DNA of 64,000 nt from Codonopsis lanceolata. Lineage: Eukaryota; Streptophyta; Magnoliopsida; Asterales; Campanulaceae. The translations under genes and the position numbers were made by a program. The DNA is taken from NCBI GenBank assembly GCA_013146195.2, contig CM028377.1, forward strand, positions 107,548,094 through 107,612,093. Direction: 5' to 3'. The notes under the pieces were generated by a model. That model saw only the letters and a program-made list of their open reading frames with translations, made no database searches and was not told the origin of the DNA. Below, piece after piece: positions 1 through 13,500 of the stretch (the stretch's first letter is position 1; each line of letters opens with the position of its first letter).

Positions 1-342
1 ATGAGAACGGTGTACACCCGACACGTGGTGTACTACAGCAATCTCAAAATGGTATAGTCTCGACCCGAAGTGGACCACACTCTTTAAGCAATTTTGACGT
101 TACAATGTTCGCCCCGACACCATCCAATAATTTGTTCGGAGGTACGATGTCGGTAGATATTTAGGAAATATGATTGATTTACTTTAACCACCGATAATTC
201 AATCCTTGCTTATTGGATTCTTTATATTGAGAGAACTGTGTCTATGATTGATTATTCCTCCACCTCAAACACCATTTCTCTCTCATCCATCAACTACAGT
301 GTATCTCTCTCTCTCTCTCACTGTCACTCAACACACTGAGAA
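1..342 (+). promoter_or_regulatory. Upstream region and 5' UTR of the alcohol dehydrogenase gene
   Basis: This is the only upstream sequence visible before the start codon at 343. A perfect G-box core, CACGTG, lies at 22-27. An AT-rich TATA-like stretch (tttatatt, about 220-227) sits some 115 bp before the ATG. A CT-rich tract around 286-320, typical of plant leaders, lies just upstream of the ATG. The start context aaATGGCC has the favoured G at +4. The promoter role and TATA assignment are inferred from position; no transcript evidence is available. Confidence 0.5.
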
Positions 343-443
343 ATGGCCGGAAAGTCGCCGGAAGAAGAGCACCCTGTTAAGGCTTTTGGTTGGGCTGCTA
401 GAGACCCTTCTGGTCTTCTCTCTCCCTTCAACTTCTCCAGAAG
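343..443 (+). CDS. CAD: CAD exon 1
   Basis: Encodes residues 1-33 and two bases of Arg34. The family N-terminus (EEEHPVKAFGWAARD, ending in FNFSRR) is clear. The donor is AG|GTATCC. A longer overlapping reading frame beginning at 248 is out of frame with this exon and is not the gene. Confidence 0.92.
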
Positions 444-3400
444 GTATCCACAAAATCTCACTTCACTTTACCAATTTGCTTCAGCTTTTGCATATCAACT
501 CTGACTGGTTAATTGAAAATTTTACAAAAATTAAAAATGAAGTGGTAGAGAAAGAAAACTGTACTTGGGCTTGACGTTAGTCTTACCTGAACCTGAAGGC
601 TGAAGTAGCCCATTCATTATTTATTATTGTAGGTGCTAAATACCGTTCCTTGATTTTATCCTGATTAAAATTTTCATTCATGGGTGATGTAAAAATTTTA
701 TTTACATAAGTAACTTTTGAATTATGAAACTTGTCAATTATTAGGGGTGAGCAGTCCAGCCCATAAGACCGTACAGCATGCAGTGCCCGCCTATACCCGT
801 GTCCACGATCATGGGCTCAAGTGGGCTTTCAAATTTTAATGCCCGTCAAATGCCCAACCCGGCCCGTTTGCTTGAGTAACACTAAATAAATGAAATCACT
901 AATAGTTTAATAGTAATAAGTAATAACAATAGTATAATACTATAATAGACTAATACATTATTATAATAGACTAATAGTTTTGATTTAGATTATAAACTTT
1001 AATTAAAACCCAACCTTATTCGGTATTAAGCTCACATCAGATTGATTAGTCGCATTTACTCTTTCGTCTCTCTCTCCGCTTCTCTACCTTTCCACTTCTC
1101 CTGACTAGATCCACTCTAGTCTTTGTCCCTCCTCCGCCTCTCCCATCTACTCTGGCACTCCTTTCGTCGGTCAGTCACTCTCTGGCTCTCTTTTCTCGAT
1201 CGTCCTCTTGCGTCTCCCACTCAGCAATGACGGCAAGTCCCATTCCCCCTAGCCTTCATCTGCTCACTCGTTTAGTCTCCGCCTCTCCCTCTCGCGTCTT
1301 CTCGCCGATGGTCTCTCCCAAGTCTCTGATACAACGTTAAAGGCTTTTCCATTCACAATGGTTTCGCCAAGCTTGCTGCTGTCTAGCCTTCTACAACTTC
1401 ATCTTAATTCATCTTCACTCTTCAACCTTCACTTCAGTTTCTTCCCATATAATTTTTTTTATTTTTTTTATTTTTTGTAATTTATTTTTTCTTTTTTAGT
1501 TGATTTATTTCTATAATTTCTGTCTAGCTTCATCCCAGGTAATTTTTTTAAAATTTCTGTAATTTCTTTTTTAGTTCATTTATTTATGTAATTTTTGCCC
1601 CGCCTTCTATAGTTCAATAGGTCTATAATTTCTTTTTTTAGTTGATTTATTAATTATCATTTTATATTTATGTAGACTACTTGATTTATTAGTATTTTAA
1701 ATTGTTATTAGATGTTAATTTGGATTATCATCAATCTCATTTATTAGATTTTAAACTTGTTACAAATGTTTTATGACAATGTACAATGATAGATGGGCTA
1801 AAGCCCGTGCCTGTCTGAAGCTCGTCCAAAGCCCGTCTGCCTGAGCCCGGGGGCAATGTACTGTGCTGGGCTTCAAAATGTAAAGCCCGCTGCTATATGG
1901 GCCTATATCGGGCATCGCTAAAACCCGTGGGCATAGGGCCCGTGCACACCCCTATCAATTATAATATTTATCTTGAATTTGTTAGATTTTGATTTACAAC
2001 GTCTAGCGATCAAATTGTCGTTTGTCTTAAAAAGATTCTATACCGGCATCCCTCATTATTTTATTATACCCTACTTTAGAAAGTCAAAATATATACTCCA
2101 ATATTACCTCTCACCTTAAAAATAAATATTGCTCTACATTAGAACAATTATTAAATAGAAAAATTCATTTAGATCATCTGGATAAGGGATTGTTCTAACT
2201 TAATAGTTGTGTTAAAATATCTCTCCGTTAAGCATAAAGAGTCTATTATTCAACTAGTTTTTTAGCACGTGCGTTAAACGCATGTCAACTAAACCGTACA
2301 TAAATAAAGAGGATTGATTTATTAACAATTATATATTAGTATATCACTAATCATTATAGATTCTAAAAAATTTCCTTATACACAATATTTGTTGTTTATT
2401 AGTTGGTTTTTCATCTTCACCGTATATTAATATATTCAAATAAAAATAATTTGTTACTCTAAAAACTACGACACATAATTGTCTATAGCTAAATACTGGT
2501 TTTTTCAAAAAGAGACATACGTGTAATTATTGGCTTTGGCACTTGTTAATTGTCATTTCATATGATACCAGTAATATAAATTGTCTTCTCTAGAACTTGA
2601 AAGGCAGTCTTATATCATATAGAGTTAATGACAATCTTGGGATAAAAACATTTCTCCAACATTGCTTCCTTTCAAAAAATTTGTTTCAATAATATAATCC
2701 CCAAGATTTATGATGATTAGTCTTCTTCCATTGCACAACTCTATAGGATGATCAATGTTTCTTAATAGTATTACTGAAACACTAATTTTAAGTGTCAATT
2801 CATGATATGACAACCTCGAACACTTTATACTATTCAAAAACTATGTATAATGAATGTCTTTGAATAAACTTGAATTTTTCCGCGCGGCAAATAGAATCTA
2901 AACTCAAATAAGTTATTCCTTTTGAATGATTACTTTTATTAAATTATATTTGTATTTTATGAATAAAAAAATTCTGAGAAGAAAATAAGCTAAAATCAAA
3001 ATAACGAAATTATTTTTACCGTTAACAATTATTTTTGTTTTGTAAATTATTTTGATTTTAATAACTTCCATTATATATATTTTTTGTTTTATTGACTTCG
3101 TAACTATTATTTTTGTTTTATTTTTAAGAATTAGTTTTACGAAGAAAAAAATCCATAATTTTTTATTATTATTTTGCTAACCTCATTTTAAATTGTTTTG
3201 TTTTATTTACTCTGTAACTATTATTGTTGTTCCATCAAATATTTTTATTTTACTAACGTATCTTTGTTTTACATAACTATTTTTAAGAATTTGTTTTAAA
3301 CTTTTGTTCCGTAAATTATTTTTATAATTTTACTAACCCCGGTTTAAATTATTTTTGTTTTATTGACTCCGAAACTATTTTTTCCATCAACTATTTTTAT

Positions 3401-3983
3401 TTAACCAATGTATTTTTGTTTTACATAGCTGTTTTTAAGAATTTTTTAAAAAAAATTCCGTAAATTATTTTTATTATTTTAGTAACCTTAGTTTAATTTT
3501 TTTTTTGTTTTTATTAACTTTGCAACTATTATTTTTGTTCCATCAAATATTTTTATTTTACTAACGTATTTTTTTTCATATATATTTTTAAGAATTTGTT
3601 TTAAACTTTTGTTCCGTAAATTATTTTATTTTACTAGCATCCGCATTAAATTATTTTTGTTTTGTTGATTCTGTAACTTTTATTTTTATAGTGGCTTGTT
3701 CCATAAATTATTTTTATTTTACTAACCTCTTATATTTTTATTTTTTTTACTCTGAAACTATTATTTTTGTTTTAGTTACTATTTTTTATATTTAAAGAGA
3801 GAATTTTTTTTTAAATATAATTAAAAAAGAGGAGATGGTGGTGATGAAAGAGAAAATATGGAGGAGACGGGAGAGAGAAAGAAAAATACAGCCAGAGAAG
3901 ATAGGAGAGAGAAATAATGAAATGGTAACTGAAAAGTCAATAATTCAAAAGTGAGATTTTGGGGAGAGAAATATACCCTTGTC

Positions 3984-4032
<49 letters not shown>

Positions 4033-4483
4033 CTATTTTTTATATTTAAAGAGAGAAAAATGTTTAAACATAATTAAAAAAGTAAAGATGGTGGTGATGA
4101 AAGAGAAAATAGGGAGGAGACGGGAGAGAGAAAGAGAAATACAACCAGAGAAGATAGGAGAGAGAAAGAATGAAATGGTAACTCAAAAGTTAATAATTCA
4201 AAGATGAGATTTTGGAGGGAGAAATCTATCATTGTCATTACATATATATATATATATATATTACTATTTTTTACGTTTAAAGAGAGAAAAATTTAAAGAG
4301 AGAAAAATATTTAAACATAATTAAAAACGAAAAGATGGTGGTGATGAGAGAGAAATTAGGGAGGAGACAAGAGAGAGAAAGAGAAATACAACCAGAGAAG
4401 ATAGGTGCGAGAAAAAGTGAAATGGTAATTCAAAAGTCAATAAATCAAAAATGAGATTTTGGAGGGAGAAATCTACTATTGTC

Positions 4484-4545
<62 letters not shown>

Positions 4546-7500
4546 TATATAAGGATATTTCACTTAAATAGTTTATCCTTAAAAATTAAGGTATAAAATA
4601 ATCATTTTATTATTAATGAGCTACTAAAAGTGTCATTTTCTTTTTTAAAAAAAAAAACCTTTAAACGGAGACTCTACCTGGAAACAAGGAAGAATATATA
4701 TTATTAGGAGAGTTTTACTTCCCTAGTGCTCCGAACCACAATCTCAAGCCCACAATTTCACAATTGATTGACAACAAATCAACAATCAACGATAAAATTT
4801 ATGGTTATTCATTGATTGATATCTTTTGAGTACAAATATATACATGCAGGGTAACTGGTGATGATGATGTAAGATTCAAGGTGCTTTATTGCGGGATTTG
4901 TCACACTGATCTTCACTTCACGAGGAATGACTTTGGTACAACTCCATATCCAGTTGTGCCCGGGTATGACTTCATTCCTTACTATGCAATTATGCATATA
5001 TCATTATATTGAATGTCTCTTAGAAGGAATCCTTCATGGAAACTTGTATGGTATATTCTTTTGTTAACTTGAGTTCAGTTTGTTTCAACAAAAAACTAAT
5101 TTCATGAAAATAAAATAAAATAAATATAAACACTTTACACTCGGATGTTTGCTAAGTACGACGTACAAATTGTTTTAACTTCTTGGAAATCAAACAAACT
5201 TTTGCTAATCAAAAGTATACACTAAAACCATTTGCTTTTCTTTATATGGTTCGCTAAAACGGTCCCCAAGCCCAAAACTGATCCTTCAAGTGGGTGGGGG
5301 TTGGAACATAAGGGCGATAAAACTTCTGTTGAGAACGGGATGACTTGATTACCTTGGCAAACAAGTAAAGTTCTCGGAGGACTTGAACAAGTTGAGGAAT
5401 TGCCCATTGCTCTTAGAAAAGGCACTCGTACATGTACACAACATCCTATTGATAGGGTTGTTTCTTATAATGCTTTATCCTTGAACTACAAAGGCTTTGT
5501 TTCTAATTTGGAAATAGTAGTTGTACCAAAAGATATTTCAAAAGCTATGAAGGATAAACTTTGGAGGAAAGCTGTGCTAGACGAGTTCAAGGCCTTACAA
5601 AAGAATAGGACTTGGGAGATTGTTGACTTATCGGTTGGAGTAAAACCAGTAGGTTGTAAGTGGGTGTTCACCATCAAACATAAAGCCAATGGTACTATAG
5701 AAAGACATAAAGCTAGACTTGTGGCAAAGAGGATTACTCAAACCTATGGGATAGACTACCTTGAAACCCTTGCACCGGTTGCAAAGATGAATACTATCAG
5801 AATTCTATTGTCCTTGGCAGCTATGTATGATTGGTCATTACATCAAATGGATGTCAAGAACACATTCTTGAATGGTGAACTTAAAGAAGAAGTTTTTATG
5901 GAATCACCTCCTGGCTTTGGCAATAGATTAGGAAAAACTAAGGTCTGCAAATTGCTCAAATCCTTATATGGATTAAAGCAATCACCTAGGGATGGTTTGA
6001 TCGTTTTTCTAAAGCAATCTATAAAGCAGGATACAGACAAGGGCAAGCTGACCATACACTGTTTTATCATAATACAAGTTAAGGGGGGAGTTACCATACT
6101 CGCAGTATATGTGGATGACATAATCATCACTAGAAATGTTGTAGCTGAAATTCAAAGACTAAAAGGGATTTTGGCAACTGAATTTGAGATAAAAGACCTT
6201 GGCAACCTCAGTTATTTCTTGGGAATGGAAGTTGCAGGGAGTAACAAAGGGATCATGGTATCACAGTGAAATTATACTCTTGATCTACTCAAGGAAGCTG
6301 TTATGTTAGGAAGTAAACCTGTAGATGTACCTTTGGAAGCTAATCTCAGAATTGGAAGGCTAGAAGAAGAAGAGGCTGTGGATATGGAAAGGTATCATAA
6401 ATTGGTGGGAAAACTAATATATTTATTTCATACAAGACATGATATCACTTTTGCCATTAGTACCATAAGTCAGTTTATGCATGCACCAAAGAAAGGTCAC
6501 CTTGACATAGTCTTCAGGATACTCAAGTATCTTAAAGGAAGTCCAGGAAGAGGATTGTTCTTTCAAAGGGGAGGAAACATGACACTAGTTGGATATACTG
6601 ATGTTGATTGGGCAGGTTCAATGGTTGATAGGAGGTCTACCTCAGGTTGGTGCATCTATGTAGGGGGAAATTTAGTCGGCTGGAGGAGTAAAAAACAATC
6701 TGTTGTTGTTAGAAGTAGTGTTGAAGCTGAATATCGAGTTGTGGCTCTAGGAATTTATGAATTACTTTGGGTAAAAAGGATTTTAGAAGAGCTAAAGGTG
6801 AAGCCTGAAAAACTGATGAGGCTATGCTGTGATAGTAGAGCTGTCAAAACGGGCCTGCGGGGCGGGAAAGCCCGTGAATGTGATGGTCCTAAAATTTACT
6901 AGCCCAACCCGCCCCGCGTAGGGCCGCGGGCAAAACGGGCTAGCCCACAAAAATTAGGTTTATTTAAATTATTATTTACTTATTACCAATTATTTGAATT
7001 TTCGACAAATAAATCATTAAATTCATAATACTTCAAATAACAAAATTACATATCCATTAATATATTCAAAATACTTAAAATACTAAATAAGTAAAACACA
7101 AAATAACAAAATTAGTAAATTACATATCCATAATCCATTAAATTCAAAATACTAAATAACAAAATTACATAACCAATTAACCATTAAATTCATTTTGGGG
7201 GAGGTATTCATTATTTTTGAAGATCATAGCGAGAGAGAATTTGATTAGTTTTTATTTTATTTTGAAGTTGACCTTTAATATTTAAACTAGTGTTATAGCT
7301 AGGAGTAATGTTCAACAATATTAATTTTATAATTACGGTATACGTAATCCGTATACAAAATCAAACACCACCAAAATCATAGTACATATACTATATATGG
7401 CAGGAGGCAGACTGATGGAGCAAACACAATAATGAATAAGCTCTCTTATCTCAATTTTGGTGGGATTGGGACTTGGGAGATCAGATCGACACGCAAAATA

Positions 7501-10500
7501 ATTATTTATACACGCACAAGACACACACACACAAGAGAAATTAGAAGAGGTGGTGATGTTTCTTTCCCTGAGCCTCTTCGGCTTCTTCATTTGCTTCTTT
7601 ATTCTCATGATGCTCGTGGAATGCATATCCACCCGCTCCAATTGTCGCTGCCGCTGCTATTTCTTCCTCTATCCTGTGCTTGTGTGCGTGCTCCAGAATA
7701 TGCGGGATGACCGCGACCCGCCCCAACCCGCAAAAGCCCGTGGCCCGCACGGGCAAAGCCTGAAAAGGCTGCATCCTAACGGGCATTAAAACACCAGCCC
7801 AACCCGCCCCTAATAGGTGGCGGGGCGGGCATGCCCGCGGGCTTTTGCCCTATTTGACGGCTCTATGTGATAGTAAGGCAGCTATCAGCATCACCCATAA
7901 TCCAGTCCAACATGATAGAACTAAACATGTGGAGGTTGATAGACATTTTATAAAGGAAAAGCTGGAAGCTGGGATCATTTGCTTAATATATGTTCCTTCC
8001 ATGTTACAAGTCGCCGATATGTTTACTAAAGGTCTATCAAAGCCTATGTTTGATTTCTGTACAAACAAGCTAGGTTAGGATATCTACAAACCTGCTTGAG
8101 GGGAGTGTTAACAGTTGTATGCAGTGTTGACTTTTTTATTATAGCACATGTAAAATATGTAAAACATGTTCAGATCCCGTGAATTCACGGATTTGATTTG
8201 ATAGGACATAAGTTAGTTAGTTTCTTTAATTATAGGCTGATTTACTTTAATTTGATTGACGTATATTTTAAGACTCTTCTTTGTATAAAAAGGGAGCTTT
8301 ATACCACATAATTATTATGAAAAATATCATTTTTCATCTGTCTTAATTTTCTTCTCTTATGTTCTTGTTCTTAGTGGTGGAGATCCTAATACTTATCAAG
8401 AGACGATAAAAAGTCCAGAAAAAGATAGGTGGGAAAAGTTCAAGGCGCGGTTAGTGGCAAAGGGGTACTCGCAGCAATAAGGGATCGATTATAATGAAAT
8501 CTTTTCGCTTATTGTGAGACACACTTCGATCAGAATTATGTTGGGTCTTGTAGCACACTATGATATGGTGTTGGAGCAAATGGATGTGAAGACTGTTTTT
8601 CTACACAGTGAGTTAGAAGAACAGATCTTCACGGAGTAGCCACATGGGTTTAGTCATCCTGGACAGGAGCATTTAGTTTGTAAATTGAAGAAGTCAATTT
8701 ATGGGCTAAAGCAGTCTCCGAGACAATGGTTCGACTCTTATATGATTAGTATTGGCTATAAGAGGTGTGAGTAAGATTGATGCATGTATGTGAGAAGCCT
8801 TGATGATGGCTCGATTATTTTTATGTTACTGTATGTGGATGATATGCTTATTGCTAGTAAAAGTGCTAATGAGGTCAAGAAATTAAAGGCCTTGTTAAGT
8901 AAAGAATTTGACATGAAAGATTTGGGGACTACCAAGAAGATTCTTGGTATGGAAATTCGTCCAGACAGAAAATCTAGAAGATTTTGGTTGTCTCAAGCCG
9001 ACTATGTTGAGAAGGTGTTAAAGAGGTTTAATATGGGAGATGCAAAACCAGTGAAAACACCGTTGGCGAATCACTTCAGTTTATCTACCTCAGATTTCCC
9101 AACTACGATTGAAGAAAATCAATACATGTCAAAGGTTCCCTACGCAAGTGCAGTGGGATGTCTCATGTATGTCATGGTATGTACTAGACCAGATTTGGCA
9201 CATGCGATCAGTGTGGTAAGGAAGTATATGACTAATCCAGGTAGACAGCATTGGGAAACAGTCAAGTGGATATTCAAATATTGGAGGGCACTGTGGACTA
9301 TGGTATTATTATCGTAAGAGATCGACCACAGGTTATGTGTTTACTTTTGCTAGTGGACCTATGTTGGAGAGCTATGATTCAGGAAATTGTTGCATTACTA
9401 CGACCGCAGGCGGAATACATGATAGTTGTTGAAGCTACAAAGGAAGCCTTATGGCTTAGGGGCTTAGTCAAGGAATTGGGTGTTGCATTATGACAGTCAA
9501 AGTGCAATCTACTTAGCGAAGAACCAGATTTATCACTCAAGAACGAAACATATCGATGTGAGGTTTCACAAGATTTGTGAGTTTGTTGATAATGGGGATA
9601 TCTTGCTAGAGAAGATTCACACCACGGAAAATGCTTCAGACATGTTGACGAAGCTGATTGTAACTGAAGCATTGTTTGGATTTGTTGCAAATCATTATCT
9701 GTTAGAGATGTGGGAGGTCAAGTTCTATATTGTGCTCATGGAGGTTTCGAGTGTTGGGTTTTTTGTCTTCTAATGAGGTTAGGTGAATGCTCGCTAAGGT
9801 AGAGATTGTTGAGAACGGGATGGCTCAATTACACATTGGCCGGGAGGTTGTAGGACTTGGTTGGACCTCAAAGGGGTATGGTACGGACTTTTGGGTTTTA
9901 GGTACAAGGCGATCGCGTCTTTAGTGTACAAGGCGACCGCGTCTGAAAGGCGGTCACTTGCTAGGTGAAGGCGACTGCGTCTCCAAGGATGAATTCTGAA
10001 TGATGTTACTGTCAAATGAGCGGTTGCGTGCAAAAGGGAAGGCGACCGCGTACGACATCAAAACGGTCACGTCTGGTTGTGGAAGGCGACTGTGTGTGTG
10101 CAATAAATTTGTTTTGTCTGTTTTCTTCCTAGGTTGTTTTAGGATTTGGTATTGTATCCATATATATAGTTGTAACCCTAAAACGTGTTCAAAGTTGTCA
10201 TAATAAAATTTCAAGGTTCTGTTTGCCCTAATCTCTATCTTTCTTCTCTAATTGATCTTACTATTACTCTGTTTTTGTTTGCAAAGACTTCCGTTGTGCA
10301 CAACACTTTCCCAAGAAGATTCTAACGTAGCTGCGTTGCCATAAATTTCGAACAAAAGACCTATGGTAATTCAACCAAAACAACCGCTTAATTAGCTCAT
10401 CTATGCGCTGTGAAGGCAGGAGTAAGGCTACCTACGTTTGACATTTCCTAGTTCCTACAATGGTGGAGCCATAATGTCCTTTTCTGTTTCTCAAAAAACA

Positions 10501-13500
10501 TAAACACAATGTACAACCACAATGTTTTCCTATTCATCCATAATTATCATGGACTTTCCCATTTAGTGTCATCTTGTTAATTATGTAGAAACTTATAAAG
10601 TTTAGGAACAATGACATAAGTCTTTCATTGATTGAATCACATATTTATAGGGAGATACAAATTAGGGTTACACAAAGAGTAGGGTACAAGAAACTTATAC
10701 AAGGTAGGAGTTCTAATAAGGAAAGAACATACAAGGAAAAGAACTATATGCGGTAGTAACCACTAAATAATAAATACAATTATTTATTCTCTAATATGTC
10801 CCCGCCAGATGGACGTCCGAGAGGAGAGACCAATCTTGTGAAGTAACTGATGGAACCACTGGCGAGCAAGCAGTTTTGTAAGGGCATCAGCCAACTCGGT
10901 CGAAGAGACATGAGAAACCCGTAAGAGCCCGTCTTGAACTTGTTGTCGAATGAAGTGAAAGTTAAGGGCCACATGCTTCATGCGAGTATGGAAGACCATG
11001 TTTGAGCAAAGACTAGTGGTGCCCACATTGTCACAGTAAATAACAGGTTGAGTCGAGGATGTTATACCGAGCTCGCTGAGGAGAGACACAATTCATCGGA
11101 CTTCAGCAGCAGTGGTAGCCACTGCCTGGTATTTAGCTTCAGTCGAGGAGCGAGCAACAGTGCATTGCTTCTTAAAGCTCCAAGAGATCGGGTTGCTTGC
11201 AAGATAGACAATATAGGCATTGGTGGATGTGTAGTCATTTTTGTTGCCCGCCCAGTCAACATCAGTGAACGCATGGAGAGCAGGAGGAGACTGACGATGA
11301 AGGAGAATGTCAGCATCAATAGAACCGCAAAGATACCAAAGAACATGTTTGACCGCATTCCAGTGCTCGATAGTCGGCCTATGCATGAACTGGGAAAGTT
11401 TGTTGACGGCATAGGCGACATCAGAGGCGAGTAAGGATAGATATTGAAGACTCCCGACCGATGCTCAAAACTTTGTAGGATCCGTGAAAGCAGTGCCCAA
11501 CTGAAGTGTCAAAGTAGGTGAGGTGGTGAGGGGAGTAGCTATCGGGCGAGCATATGTCATGCACGTGCGAGCAAGGAGATCAGCAATGTATCCGGATTGG
11601 GAAAGCAGGAGACAACTTGGTCACTTAACAACTTCAACACCAAGGAAATAGTAAAGATCACCAAGGTCCTTGAGCAAGAAGCGACTAGCAAGTAGGGAGA
11701 TAAAGGTTTGAACTGCACCGGCTGGTTTCCAGTGATGATGATGTCATCCACATAGATAAGGAGATAGATGATGGTGCCCCCTATATGAAGTATGAATAGC
11801 GATGTGTCGGCCACAGAGTTTTTGAAGTCAGAGGCAAGAAGAAACTGTCACAGTTCGTTGTACCATGCTCGGGGAGCCTGCTTGAGGCCATAGATGGCCT
11901 TGTAAATCTGACATACATGCTGAGGGTTGTCCTTGTTGATGAATCCCGGAGGCTGAGCCATGAATACTTCCTCAGAGAGAGTACCTTGGAGAAAGGCATT
12001 GTTCACATCGAAATGTCGAAGAGCCCATCCTTGGCAGACGACCAAAGAGAGAGCTAGTCGCACTATAGTAGGCTTAACAACCGAGCTAAAGGTCTCATGA
12101 TAGTCAACACCAGGCCACTAGTGAAACCCTTTAGCAACTAGGCGAGCTTTGTAGCGACCAATGGTGCCATCAGCATGACGTTTGATACAGAAGATCCATT
12201 TGCAGCCAACAACATTGCGAGCACTGACCGAGGGGACCAGATCCCAAGTACCATTTCGAGTCAATGCATCATACTCCTCAGATATGGCCTGGCGCCACTA
12301 GACATTTTTTAGAGCATGTGTGACACAGGTCGGTTCGTTGTCTGCTGTTAGGTGAGCCGAAAGACTGAATTTGGTGATTGGCTTGAAAATATTGTTCTTG
12401 GAGCGAGTAATAGTAGACGAGGTATCGACAGGAGCGGGCACAGGATTGTCCTCGGGCGTGGAGTCACTAGAGCGGGCAGCGGACAGTGTGTATGAAGTCG
12501 AGATAATATCATGAGGTAACAAAGTAACACGTATGAAGTCAATGGGCCGAGGAAGATGCAACGCAAGATTGGACATGGGGAAATCAAACTTGACAAAGCT
12601 AACATGACGGGAAACAAAGAGTTTAGTGGTGTTCGGATCATAACATAGGTAGGCACTTTGGTGAGCGAGTAACCAAGGAAGACACATGGGGTGGAGCGAG
12701 CAGCGAGTTTGTGGGCGGAGTATGAATGAAGCGAAGCCAAGGTTAGTAGAGGCAACTAAAGACACAAAGTTTGGAGTAGTTGGGCGGAGACCCGAACAGT
12801 TTTGCGTATGGAGATAGTTGTTGAAGGGTTGGTGTTGGTAGCTAACTTAAGAGGTAAGTCACTGCTTGGAAGGCAAACAACCAAAAGGGCAACGGAAGAG
12901 ATGCTTTAGAAAACAGGGAGAGGCTTGTTTCAATTAATATGGCGACGGCGACGTTTCGAGAACCCATTGGCGGACAAGTAGGCGGCCAAGCCAATGTCCC
13001 GGGCAAGACCCATGTACTCGCCTCTATTGTCCAAGTAAAGAGTAACAATGTTGGTTTTGAAATATTTTTCCACAAGGGCTTTGAAATGAGGAAAGATGGT
13101 GGCGACGTCAGACTTTCGTTTGAGTGGGTAGAGCCATATATAGTAGGTGAAGTGATCAACAAAAATCACATAATACTTGAATTCATCAACAGAGTGAAGG
13201 GGGAGGTCCAAACATCATAGTAAATAGTTTGAAGTGGTGAGGTAGACATAACAGTAGATTGATAAAAAGGAACTTTATGACTTTTATTGCATAAACAATC
13301 ATTACAATGGGTTTGTTTAATGCGAGAAGAGTCTAAAGCTAGGCCTAAACTAGATATAAGTTGACATTGGACGGATTCAGACGGATGACCAAGCCAATGA
13401 TGCCAGTCTTAGTGAGAGACTTTAGATCCTACACAGGCAGAGGGGCGATGGGAAGGAGCTGTGGTCGGCCATTCATACACACCATCTTTAGATTGTCCGG

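Larger units (their letters stand above)
5396..8385 (+). mobile_element. Ty1-copia retrotransposon fragment 1, interrupted by a hAT insertion
   Basis: This is a 5'-truncated element: the end of the integrase linker, reverse transcriptase, RNase H, a polypurine tract (gaggggag, about 8098-8105) and an LTR beginning TGTTAACAG at 8106. A hAT element at 6836-7865 splits RNase H. The right end is lost where copia fragment 2 begins. No 5' LTR of the same family was found in the window. Confidence 0.88.
8386..10305 (+). mobile_element. Ty1-copia fragment 2, 5'-truncated, with 3' LTR
   Basis: Pol sequence from about 8386 to 9775 is followed by an LTR at 9807-10305. It abuts fragment 1 directly, so one was inserted into or recombined with the other. 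The two differ in sequence and LTR, so they are different families. Confidence 0.85.

Noticed and set aside
248..574. 108-residue frame across the CAD first exon
   Set aside because: It is in a different frame from exon 1 and runs on into intron 1. Low-complexity Ser/Leu content from the CT-rich leader.
2245..2880. Possible Helitron end (short GC hairpin-like text near 2260 and ccgcgcgg near 2880)
   Set aside because: No TC start, CTRR end or second copy could be demonstrated.
3959..4563. Open frames through the TA-repeat units on both strands
   Set aside because: They consist of Tyr-Ile repeats from (TA)n and Glu-Arg runs from purine tracts; no gene signature.
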